8,330 bases of DNA from Phycisphaerales bacterium. Its GTDB lineage: Bacteria; Planctomycetota; Phycisphaerae; Phycisphaerales; UBA1924. A program made the translations under genes and the position numbers. The stretch lies in NCBI GenBank assembly GCA_003511945.1, contig DOJA01000283.1:1-8330 (forward strand). Direction: 5' to 3'. Below are positions 1 to 6,200 of the stretch, in pieces (position 1 is the first letter of the stretch; each line of letters opens with the position of its first letter). The notes under the pieces are model-generated. The model did not search any database, was not told the DNA's origin, and was given only the letters and a program-made list of their open reading frames with translations.

Positions 1-62
1 GAGCGCCGAGGAAGGCAGGGATCGGTGGGTTCGGAATTCTGAAACCTCCAGCATCTGTCTTC

Positions 63-86
63 CTCCGTGACTCAGTGTCTCCGTGG
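63..86. repeat. Three tandem 8-bp CTCCGTGN units
   Basis: Three adjacent octamers read CTCCGTGA, CTCAGTGT and CTCCGTGG, followed by TTGG. The consensus is CTCCGTGN with two changes in the middle unit. Short CTCTGTG/CTCCGTG repeats of this kind are, from memory, scattered in intergenic DNA of many environmental bacteria, but no function is known to me. An open frame runs through it, but it lacks a ribosome binding site and lies well upstream of the supported start at 295. Confidence 0.45.
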
Positions 87-99
87 TTGGTCCATGCCC

Positions 100-114
100 C
101 CGCCCGGGGGGCGG
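100..114. other. GC hairpin in the gene-free leader
   Basis: CCGCCC (100-105) and GGGCGG (109-114) can pair across a 3-base loop. It could be a terminator for a gene ending before the window, but no T-tract follows and no upstream gene is visible. The rest of 1-294 holds only weak signals: a TATAGA box at 202-207 without a clear -35 element, and a GCAGCG/CGCTGC palindrome at 241-253 in the presumed leader of the next gene. Confidence 0.25.
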
Positions 115-280
115 CCGACTCGCTGCGTTCGCTGGCCGGGGCACCCGACGCTCCGTGCTGACAGGGGTTCCCCGGATCCTTCATGCCGGAACCGGGTTGC
201 GTATAGACTGGGGCGAGCGGGCGGTGGGCCCGTGGATCGAGCAGCGGCGCTGCGGACCCCGCGGACGCCCCCCCCTGGAC

Positions 281-286
281 AGGAGG
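281..286 (+). promoter_or_regulatory. Ribosome binding site AGGAGG
   Basis: A perfect AGGAGG lies 8 bases before the ATG at 295. This decides the start of the HTH protein against the open frame that begins further upstream at 67. Confidence 0.85.
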
Positions 287-294
287 CCCGTTCG

Positions 295-1218
295 ATGGCC
301 AAGATGTTCTACAGTCTGGAAGAGGCCGCCCAGCGGCTGGGGAAGTCCGCGGGCGATGTCCGCCAGATGGCGGCACGGGGCGAGATCACCGAGTTCCGCG
401 ACGGGGAACGCCTCCTCTTCAAGGTCGATCAGATCGACCTTCTGTCGGGCGACGACGACCACGACGCCGCGGACATGAGCAGCATGATCCCCCTGGCCGA
501 GACGGGCGGGGCGAGCGCGATCAACCTCGCCGAGAGCGCCGCCGGCGCCAGCGGCGTGGGGCTCAGCAGCGGGGCGTTCGACATCGGCGACGCCGGCCCT
601 GGGGCCTCGGGCAGCGGGCTGAGCGCGCGGTCGGGCTCGGGCAGCGGGATGAACGCCGAGGGGCCGAAGGAGCGCTCGGGCATCCCGGTCTTCGACGCCG
701 ACGAACTGGAGTCCGCGGACCCCTCCGCGCAGACGCAGCTTTCCGAGGGGGGCTTCGAGGGCGGTCTGAACCTCGACGCGCTGGGCTCGGGCTCCGGCCT
801 GATGGACCTGACCCGCGAGAGCGACGACACCTCGCTCGGCGCTGAAGGGCTGATGGACGAACTGAACCCCGCGGGCGAACCGTCCGGGGGCGTCGGCGCC
901 GACGCGGAGGGCGGGCTCTTCGAGGGGTCGCCCACCACGGGCGACCTGGGCATCGGCGCGGGGGCCACTGTCGCCGTGGCGATGGCCGAGGCCTACGACG
1001 GGGCCGGCAGCGGGCTGGCGGGCGGGCTGGGGCTGGCCATGGTCGCCTCCTGCGGCCTGGCGGCGGCGCTGGTCATCATGAGCGTCATCGGCTTCGTACC
1101 CGGGTTCTTCTCCTCGCTGGGCGGGGACAACGCGCCCCTCATCTGGACCGGCGCACTGGGCGGGCTCGCCATCGTGCTGGGTGTCGTCGGCTGGGTGCTG
1201 GGCAAGAAGTCCGCCTGA
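295..1218 (+). CDS. HTH (excisionase/MerR-like) protein with C-terminal membrane anchor
   Basis: The product has 307 residues. Residues 4-50 look like a MerR/excisionase-type winged HTH: FYSLEEAAQRLGKS (helix-turn-helix), then VRQMAARGEI and a wing with FRDGERLLFKVDQID. Residues 52-235 form a long acidic, Gly/Ser/Ala-rich linker. It holds blocks that recur, as I recall, in planctomycete HTH proteins: IPVFDADELESADPSAQT (130-147) and GSGSGLMDLTRESDDTSLGAE (164-184). Two hydrophobic segments (about 241-268 and 281-303) end in KKSA, so the protein is probably held in the membrane with the HTH in the cytoplasm. The start is fixed by AGGAGG at 281-286. The kbl gene follows after 59 bases on the same strand and could be co-transcribed. 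DNA targets and ligand are unknown. It might act in protein contacts rather than DNA binding, since such short HTH modules also occur as scaffolds. Confidence 0.85.
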   Translation: MAKMFYSLEEAAQRLGKSAGDVRQMAARGEITEFRDGERLLFKVDQIDLLSGDDDHDAADMSSMIPLAETGGASAINLAESAAGASGVGLSSGAFDIGDAGPGASGSGLSARSGSGSGMNAEGPKERSGIPVFDADELESADPSAQTQLSEGGFEGGLNLDALGSGSGLMDLTRESDDTSLGAEGLMDELNPAGEPSGGVGADAEGGLFEGSPTTGDLGIGAGATVAVAMAEAYDGAGSGLAGGLGLAMVASCGLAAALVIMSVIGFVPGFFSSLGGDNAPLIWTGALGGLAIVLGVVGWVLGKKSA

Positions 1219-1237
1219 TCCCCCCCCCTCCACACAC

Positions 1238-1253
1238 AGAGCGCCCCCGCTCT
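1238..1253 (+). other. Small hairpin between the HTH gene and kbl
   Basis: AGAGCG (1238-1243) pairs with CGCTCT (1248-1253) around a CCCC loop. A run of nine C follows the HTH stop codon at 1220-1228. The hairpin could be a weak terminator or attenuator, but it has no T-tract and could equally be a chance fold in GC-rich DNA. Confidence 0.25.
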
Positions 1254-1277
1254 CGCACCACCGAGGAGATCGCACGG

Positions 1278-2495
<1,218 letters not shown>

Positions 2496-2684
2496 TCAGC
2501 CGGCGATGCGGGCGAGGATCTTGCCGCCGACCGTGCTGTCTGCGCGACGGGTTGCTTCGCGATGGGCCTTCGCCATCTTGTCCGCCACCTGCTGAAGGCG
2601 ACGGACTTCCTTGAGCAGGTTCGCTGTTGCCGGACGGGCGCTCGGCTTTGGCGAACTCGACTTGGACTCGGCTGCGCCCTTCAT
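2496..2684 (-). CDS. Small basic hypothetical protein (62 residues)
   Basis: I do not recognise a family. Residues 1-20 are Ser/Pro/Lys-rich and probably disordered. Residues 21-48 (NLLKEVRRLQQVADKMAKAHREA) form a strongly charged amphipathic helix, possibly a coiled coil, and the tail ends GGKILARIAG. It starts 12 bases after the stop of the membrane-protein gene upstream, with AGGA in the gap as a weak ribosome binding site, so it is probably the last gene of that operon. Its stop (TCA on the + strand, 2496-2498) directly touches the kbl stop. Third codon positions are less GC-rich than in kbl, as in its upstream neighbour. A chance open frame cannot be excluded at this length, but the position and spacing favour a real gene. 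Confidence 0.5.
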   Translation of the reverse strand: MKGAAESKSSSPKPSARPATANLLKEVRRLQQVADKMAKAHREATRRADSTVGGKILARIAG

Positions 2685-2696
2685 CGTCGAGGGATC

Positions 2697-3410
2697 CTAT
2701 CGGTTGATCCCCCAGAAGCAAAGCACAAAGAGCGCGATGAGGAGAGTGTACCCCGTACCCATCGGCAGGAGCCCGAGACGAATCCGCCGGTTGACCCGGT
2801 CGTTCGCGTCGACAAGGCGCCGATAAGCGAGTTGGAGTTTGACCGTCCGGTATTGCCAAGCGGCCCAGGTCTGGGCCCGGACGAACTCATCGATGCGCTC
2901 AGCGGACATTTCCAGGACGGCGATCGCTCGCTTCGACCCGGCCTCTTCGATGTCCTCACCGTGCGACGCCTCGTAGTCCCGGAGACCGACCCGATCGCGG
3001 ACCCATTCCGCGCTCCGCCTGACCCAGCCGAAGAGCCGGAAGCGGCCGACCCAACGGCAGCCCAGTGACGCCCCCCTTCGCTCCGTGTACATGAAGTACG
3101 CCGCCATGACGAAGACGACCGCCACCATTGTCAGGAGCAGTCGCAGGGTGACATCGACCCACGGGCTGGAAATGACCGGAACGAGGTGAGCGTGGCGGTA
3201 CCACTCCAACCGGAACAGCCCCAGGCCCGCGATGACGAGGAGGCCGGTCGAGTAGGTCTTCCGCTTGTCGCGGAGTGTCTGCGCGTACTCGACCTGGTCG
3301 TCCCACAGCATGCGAACCTGCTCGTACGCCAGTCGTGCGTTCTCCGTCCTTCGGGCGAGACGACGAGCATCCTTCTCAGGTGCGGCGCCGTCGGCGGTCG
3401 GATCCATCAC
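2697..3410 (-). CDS. Hypothetical three-helix membrane protein
   Basis: The product has 237 residues and no family I can name. Residues 11-52 form a charged helix (RLARRTENARLAYEQVRMLWDDQVEYAQTL in part). Hydrophobic segments lie at about 53-68, 87-108 and 211-234, the last ending in CFWGINR. Between the second and third is a soluble stretch of about 100 residues with a long helical part (SKRAIAVLEMSAERIDEFVRAQ, then WQYRTVKLQLAYRRLVDANDRVN). The start is GTG at 3410 or the adjacent ATG at 3407; neither has a clear Shine-Dalgarno. It lies 27 bases after the PilZ gene and 12 bases before the small basic gene, all on the same strand, which suggests one operon. Codons such as CGA, AGG, CGT and GCA are more common here than in kbl or serA, so it may be weakly expressed or acquired. 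Confidence 0.75.
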   Translation of the reverse strand: MMDPTADGAAPEKDARRLARRTENARLAYEQVRMLWDDQVEYAQTLRDKRKTYSTGLLVIAGLGLFRLEWYRHAHLVPVISSPWVDVTLRLLLTMVAVVFVMAAYFMYTERRGASLGCRWVGRFRLFGWVRRSAEWVRDRVGLRDYEASHGEDIEEAGSKRAIAVLEMSAERIDEFVRAQTWAAWQYRTVKLQLAYRRLVDANDRVNRRIRLGLLPMGTGYTLLIALFVLCFWGINR

Positions 3411-3437
3411 GCCAATGGTAACAACCGGATCGCCCGC

Positions 3438-3794
3438 TCATTCCTCGTCCTGCCTTCTCAGCAGCACCACGAGCGCGCGTTGCTCTTCGTCGGTCACGCC
3501 CTCGAAGGCCAGCCCGATGTGGTGGGTGAACAGACCCTCCTGGCGGCTCCAGACGCAGCGGGCGATCAGTTCCGCCGAGTGCTTGCCGTCGGCCACCGTC
3601 ACGCGCCGGCGCTGCCCTTCGCCCCACGCGCGGAAGGACATCAGTCGCATGCCGCGGGTCGAGAGGTCGATCACCTGGCCCCGGTCGCACCACAACCCGG
3701 AGACCGGGGCGCGCCGCGTGGCGCGTCGGTCCTGCTCGATGCGGCCCAGCGCACGCCGCGCGGCGTCGACGATCCATCCGGAGCGAACGGTCAT
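3438..3794 (-). CDS. PilZ-domain protein (probable c-di-GMP sensor)
   Basis: The product has 118 residues. The two defining PilZ motifs are both present: RxxxR at 23-27 or 24-28 (RRATRR) and D/NxSxxG at 43-48 (DLSTRG, preceded by QVI). The later part, AELIARCVWSRQ followed by HHIGLAFEGVTDEEQ, fits the last strands of the PilZ barrel. Intact motifs suggest that it binds cyclic di-GMP; this is inference from the family. There is no signal peptide or membrane segment, so it is cytoplasmic. I chose the ATG at 3794 rather than the upstream ATG at 3938 because the extension uses codons (AGA, CGA, CCT) unlike the rest of the gene and is not PilZ-like. It heads a - strand group with the membrane protein 27 bases downstream, which may be its effector partner. 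Possible -35 TTCACG (3824-3829) and -10 GATAGA (3801-3806) boxes lie so close to the ATG that the mRNA would be nearly leaderless. Confidence 0.85.
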   Translation of the reverse strand: MTVRSGWIVDAARRALGRIEQDRRATRRAPVSGLWCDRGQVIDLSTRGMRLMSFRAWGEGQRRRVTVADGKHSAELIARCVWSRQEGLFTHHIGLAFEGVTDEEQRALVVLLRRQDEE

Positions 3795-3898
3795 GGGTCG
3801 TCTATCGGTCGAAGGCCGCGGGGCGTGAAGACTCGGCGGGCCGGGGGCGAACGAGCAGCGCTGGTTCCCGGGGCGGAATCCCGATAACGCAATGGGGT

Positions 3899-3929
3899 TT
3901 GACGGTCGGAGCCGATCTGGCCGAATAAT
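3899..3929 (+). promoter_or_regulatory. Possible sigma-70 promoter for the thioredoxin-like gene
   Basis: TTGACG (3899-3904, 5 of 6 matches to the -35 consensus) and AATAAT (3924-3929, 5 of 6 to the -10) are separated by 19 bases, longer than the ideal 17. They form a rare AT-rich island in the region. Transcription would begin near 3935-3937, exactly where the predicted pseudoknot begins. Confidence 0.45.
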
Positions 3930-3935
3930 CCTCGG

Positions 3936-3973
3936 CACGCGAGGGTTCGTGTCGCGTGGCTCCAGTCACGAAC
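3936..3973 (+). promoter_or_regulatory. Predicted H-type pseudoknot in the mRNA leader
   Basis: Two perfect 7-bp helices interleave. Stem 1 is CACGCGA (3936-3942) with TCGCGTG (3952-3958). Stem 2 is GTTCGTG (3945-3951), lying in the loop of stem 1, with CACGAAC (3967-3973). The connecting loops are 2, 0 and 8 bases, a geometry that permits coaxial stacking as in classical H-type pseudoknots. The ribosome binding site GGAGG (3974-3978) begins on the next base, so folding would be expected to limit ribosome access. CTCC in the last loop (3960-3963) could also pair with GGAG. The sequence does not match any riboswitch class I can recall. The fold is inference; the complementarity is seen directly. 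Alternatively the inverted repeats are protein-binding DNA sites. Confidence 0.5.
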
Positions 3974-3978
3974 GGAGG
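3974..3978 (+). promoter_or_regulatory. Ribosome binding site GGAGG
   Basis: GGAGG lies 9 bases before the ATG at 3988 and decides that start over the in-frame ATG at 3892, which has no such site. Confidence 0.8.
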
Positions 3979-3987
3979 CGATTCCTG

Positions 3988-4440
3988 ATGAAGCCCCGCA
4001 CAGAAAAGCTGGTGAACGCGGCCTTCGTCGTAGCCCTCCTCGTCGGCGCGGGTCTGGTGGGCTGGCGCGCCATGTCCCTCTCCGAGCCCGTCGCCACGCC
4101 CGAGGTCTTCTCGCAGCCCGTGACCTTCCGCCAGGCGCTCGAACGCAGCGCCGAGCAGGGCAAGCCCGTGTTCCTCGTCGCCACCGCCGACTGGTGCGGC
4201 CCGTGCCAGACCTACAAGCGCCACGCCCTCGCCTCGCCCGCGGTCAAGGCCCTGATCGAGGAGCGCTTCATCCCCGTCCTGCTCGATGTCACCCAGGGCA
4301 GCGAACTGGGCGAGCGCCTGAAGATCGAGTCGATCCCCGCCACGCTCGTGATCAAGCAGGGCGCCGAGGCCGACCGGCGCGTCGGCGCGTTGTCGGAGCG
4401 CGTCCTGCTGGAGTTCCTCCGGCGCGCGAGCGGGGGCTAG
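3988..4440 (+). CDS. Membrane-anchored thioredoxin-like protein
   Basis: The product has 150 residues. A short basic N-terminus (KPRTEK) is followed by one hydrophobic helix (about 9-29), so the protein is probably anchored in the inner membrane with its domain outside the cytoplasm. The thioredoxin fold spans about 45-147: GKPVFLVATADWCGPCQTYKR gives the redox motif C70-G-P-C73, and SIPATLVI gives the cis-proline P117. The segment between (LASPAVKALIEERFIPVLLDVTQ) resembles the DsbD-gamma/thioredoxin_7 group rather than cytoplasmic thioredoxin. CGPC is typical of reducing thioredoxins, so a role in thiol reduction in the periplasm, for example protein repair or cytochrome c maturation, is likely; the electron donor and substrate are unknown. 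It stands alone on its strand, with a promoter and structured leader upstream and hairpins directly after its stop. Confidence 0.88.
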   Translation: MKPRTEKLVNAAFVVALLVGAGLVGWRAMSLSEPVATPEVFSQPVTFRQALERSAEQGKPVFLVATADWCGPCQTYKRHALASPAVKALIEERFIPVLLDVTQGSELGERLKIESIPATLVIKQGAEADRRVGALSERVLLEFLRRASGG

Positions 4441-4443
4441 AGC

Positions 4444-4474
4444 ACTCGTCTGCACGCGTCGCGTGCAGTCGAGT
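4444..4474 (+). terminator. Strong hairpin directly after the thioredoxin-like gene
   Basis: ACTCG (4444-4448) and CTGCACGC (4450-4457) pair with GCGTGCAG (4461-4468) and CGAGT (4470-4474). This gives 13 bp with one T-T mismatch and a GTC loop, starting three bases after the TAG stop. No T-tract follows, so if it terminates transcription it does so without the classical U-run, or it protects the mRNA 3' end. Confidence 0.55.
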
Positions 4475-4490
4475 TGAGCTGGGGTAGAGC

Positions 4491-4513
4491 GGCGGGCGAG
4501 TGAATCGCCCGCC
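4491..4513. terminator. Second GC hairpin, possible terminator
   Basis: GGCGGGCGA (4491-4499) pairs perfectly with TCGCCCGCC (4505-4513) around GTGAA, and is followed only by TTGG. It may back up the preceding hairpin, or act for the opposite strand. Confidence 0.4.
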
Positions 4514-4646
4514 TTGGAAGGCAGGACACGGGGATCAGAACAGGTGCGCTCCGGGTCGTCAGCGAACAACCGGCCGCCTGACCAGCCCCCGGGCGAGCGA
4601 CGATCCCACTCCAGCTTGAGTGAACTCGCGCCAAGCGGCCCTCACG

Positions 4647-4713
4647 GAATGACCTACCCCATCTGGTGGGACAGGCGTCCCGCCTGTCGCTACTGGCCCT
4701 CTCTATGTCATTC
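4647..4713. repeat. Palindromic intergenic repeat, copy 1
   Basis: The element has perfect 7-bp outer inverted ends, GAATGAC (4647-4653) and GTCATTC (4707-4713). A central 8-bp hairpin pairs GACAGGCG (4670-4677) with CGCCTGTC (4681-4688) across TCC. The same ordered blocks occur in copy 2 at 6054-6182, with the same orientation, on the other side of serA. Similarity continues a few bases beyond the ends (TGATGGGCTC here, TGAGCGGCTC there). GTGGGACAGGCGTCCCGCC-type palindromes are, from memory, common between genes in planctomycetes, so this is probably a REP-like element. Confidence 0.65.
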
Positions 4714-4731
4714 TGTGATGGGCTCTGTGCC

Positions 4732-4784
4732 GGGGGGTGTGCCGGGGGGTGTGCCGGGGGGTGAGCCGGGGGGTGAGCCGGGGG
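4732..4784. repeat. 12-bp tandem array with G-runs (five units)
   Basis: Five G-runs of 5-6 bases on the + strand are separated by TGTGCC, TGTGCC, TGAGCC and TGAGCC. Read on the - strand, the direction of serA, the units are CCCCCGG followed by CTCAC, CTCAC, CACAC, CACAC and CACAG, beginning two bases after the serA stop. The + strand fits the standard G-quadruplex pattern of four or more G-runs with loops of up to 7 bases. An array with the same core and unit length follows the stop of the prepilin-like gene. Confidence 0.8.
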
Positions 4785-4790
4785 CTCACC
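4772..4790 (-). terminator. Hairpin containing the serA stop codon
   Basis: GGTGAGCC (4772-4779) and GGCTCACC (4783-4790) form a perfect 8-bp stem with a 3-base loop. The serA stop (TCA on the + strand, 4786-4788) lies inside one arm; the other arm is the last unit of the tandem array. It may end serA transcription, although no T-tract follows on the - strand. Confidence 0.4.
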
Positions 4791-6012
4791 ACAGCGTGCG
4801 CACGCGGATCGTCTCCGGGATCGACTTCAGCCCCTCGCGCAGCGCCTCGTCCTGGCCGGGCTCGACATCCACGATCACATACGAGTGCCTCGGGTCGCTC
4901 TGCAGGTACTCCGCGGTGATGTTCACCCCCAGGTCCGCCATCATCTTGTGCATGCGGCTCAGGACGCCCGGCACATTGCGGTGAAAGTGCAGGATCCGCC
5001 GGTGCCCGGGGTGCAGCACGGGCAGTTCGACCTGGGGCACATTCACCGCGGTGCTGGTCGAGCCGTTGTTCATGAACTTGATGAGCTTGGCCGCGACCTC
5101 GTCGGCGATGTTCCGCTGCGCCTCCTCGGTGCTGCCGGCGATGTGGGGGGTCAGGATCACATTCGGCGCGCCCCGCAGCGGGCTGTCGAACGGCTCGGTG
5201 TTGCCCGATGGCTCCCGCGGGAAGACATCCACCGCCGCCCCGCCCAGAGCGCCCGAGCGCAGCGCGCCGGCGAGGGCCTGATCGTCCACCACCTCTCCCC
5301 GCGCGTTGTTGATCAGGTGCGCGCCGGGCTTCATGAGCGCCAGCTCGCGCGCGCCGATCAGCCCGCGCGTCGACGGCGTCGCCGGCACATGCAGCGACAC
5401 GACATCCGCCTCGCGGAGCACCTCCGCCAGGGTCGAGCGGGGCTGCGCGTTGCCCAGGGGCAGCGTGTTCGATGTGTCGAAGTACACCACCCGCATCCCC
5501 ATCGCCTCCGCGAGGATGCTCACCTGCGAGCCGATCCGCCCGTACCCCACGATCCCCAGCGTCCGCCCACGCACCTCGTGGGCGCCGTCGGCGGACTTCG
5601 TCCACACCCCCGCGTGCATCTGAGCCGAGCGGTCCCCCAGCGTGCGGCTGAGCGCCACCACCTCCGCGATCGTCAGCTCCGCCACCGAACGGGTGTTCGA
5701 GAAGGGCGCGTTGAAGACCGCCACCCCGCGCTCCGCCGCCGCCCCCAGCGCCACCTGGTTCGTCCCGATGCAGAAGCACCCGACGCCCCACAGGCGCGGC
5801 GCGCGCTCGAAGAACGAGGGCGTCAACTGCGTCTTGGAGCGGATCCCCACCAGGTGCGCATCACCCGCCGCCCCGAGCAGGGCGTCCTCCTCCAGCGCGC
5901 CGCGGTGCGTCTCGACGGTGAACCCCGCCTCGCGGAGCGACTCCGCGGCCAGGGGGTGGATGTTCTCCAGCAGGACAATCTTGATCCGCGCCAGCGGGTA
6001 AGAGGTGGACAT
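4786..6012 (-). CDS. serA: D-3-phosphoglycerate dehydrogenase
   Basis: The enzyme oxidises 3-phosphoglycerate with NAD+ to 3-phosphohydroxypyruvate, the first step of L-serine synthesis, in the cytoplasm. The 408 residues match the short E. coli-type SerA (410) along their length: GCFCIGTNQV (78-87), FNAPFSNTRSVAELTI (100-115), the NAD-binding GxGxxG at 156-161 (GYGRIG), and the catalytic R238 (NNARGE), E267 and H290 (TPHIAGST). The ACT domain spans about 338-408. H344, N346 and N364 match the E. coli serine-binding residues, so feedback inhibition by L-serine is likely. The long form's intervening domain is absent. The ATG at 6012 has no Shine-Dalgarno; TATGCT (6021-6026 on the - strand) lies 8 bases before it and could give a nearly leaderless mRNA. 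The gene is flanked on both sides by copies of one intergenic repeat, and a tandem array starts at its stop. Confidence 0.97.
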   Translation of the reverse strand: MSTSYPLARIKIVLLENIHPLAAESLREAGFTVETHRGALEEDALLGAAGDAHLVGIRSKTQLTPSFFERAPRLWGVGCFCIGTNQVALGAAAERGVAVFNAPFSNTRSVAELTIAEVVALSRTLGDRSAQMHAGVWTKSADGAHEVRGRTLGIVGYGRIGSQVSILAEAMGMRVVYFDTSNTLPLGNAQPRSTLAEVLREADVVSLHVPATPSTRGLIGARELALMKPGAHLINNARGEVVDDQALAGALRSGALGGAAVDVFPREPSGNTEPFDSPLRGAPNVILTPHIAGSTEEAQRNIADEVAAKLIKFMNNGSTSTAVNVPQVELPVLHPGHRRILHFHRNVPGVLSRMHKMMADLGVNITAEYLQSDPRHSYVIVDVEPGQDEALREGLKSIPETIRVRTLW

Positions 6013-6053
6013 CGGGCGGGAGCATAGCGCACCCCTCCCAAGAGCCCCGCATG

Positions 6054-6182
6054 GAATGACCTCCCCTCCTCGGTGGCACGGGCGGCCCGCCCGTCTCTCT
6101 CCTACCCCCTCCAGTGGGACGGGTGCAACAGCCCCCGCGGAGACCTTCCCGCCTGTCTCTCCTGCTTCTCGCTAGGCCATTC
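6054..6182. repeat. Palindromic intergenic repeat, copy 2 (longer form)
   Basis: It starts with GAATGACCT (6054-6062) as in copy 1 and ends with GCCATTC (6176-6182), one base different from copy 1. A first hairpin pairs ACGGGCG (6078-6084) with CGCCCGT (6088-6094). A second, degenerate block follows (GTGGGACGGG near 6114-6123 and CCCGCCTGTC near 6148-6157), as though the core had been duplicated and then interrupted. It fills the space between the serA start and the stop of the dockerin-type gene, and no gene is seen in 6013-6200. Confidence 0.6.
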
Positions 6183-6200
6183 TCTGAGCGGCTCTACGCA

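Larger units (their letters stand above)
4441..4785. other. Gene-free stretch between the thioredoxin-like gene and serA
   Basis: These 345 bases hold no convincing gene. They contain, in order, two GC-rich hairpins (4444-4474 and 4491-4513), about 130 bases with nothing I recognise, a palindromic intergenic repeat (4647-4713), and a 12-bp tandem array (4732-4784) that runs into the serA stop codon. It is a convergent region, so signals ending transcription from both sides are expected here. Confidence 0.7.

Noticed and set aside
67..294. N-terminal extension of the HTH protein from an upstream start at 67
   Set aside because: The extension is Arg/Pro-rich without motif similarity, runs through a direct repeat and a hairpin, and AGGAGG clearly marks the ATG at 295.
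2697..3410. SLATT-type or other CBASS-like membrane effector
   Set aside because: Paired N-terminal membrane helices next to charged helices are superficially similar, but there is no nucleotide cyclase or sensor partner of that type and no sequence motif I can match.
3795..3938. Longer PilZ protein starting at 3938
   Set aside because: The extra 48 residues are Pro/Arg-rich, use codons unlike the rest, and add nothing recognisable.
3892..3987. Upstream ATG at 3892 for the thioredoxin-like protein
   Set aside because: It has no ribosome binding site, would place a charged non-signal tail before the membrane helix, and overlaps the likely promoter; GGAGG marks 3988.
4437..4634. Small - strand frame (65 codons) after the thioredoxin-like gene
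   Set aside because: It runs through both hairpins, has no ribosome binding site and no similarity to anything I know.
4732..4784. CRISPR array
   Set aside because: Units are only 12 bp with 5-6 bp spacers of repeated sequence and no cas genes nearby; it is a simple tandem repeat.
4885..6027. A long open frame on the + strand across serA (380 codons)
   Set aside because: It lies wholly antisense to a clear full-length SerA, its product is Arg/His-rich with no domain, and it arises from the strong third-position GC of serA.
4647..6182. Composite transposon carrying serA between repeat copies
   Set aside because: The flanking repeats are short non-coding palindromes without transposase, in direct orientation and of unequal length, and serA is a core gene with normal composition.
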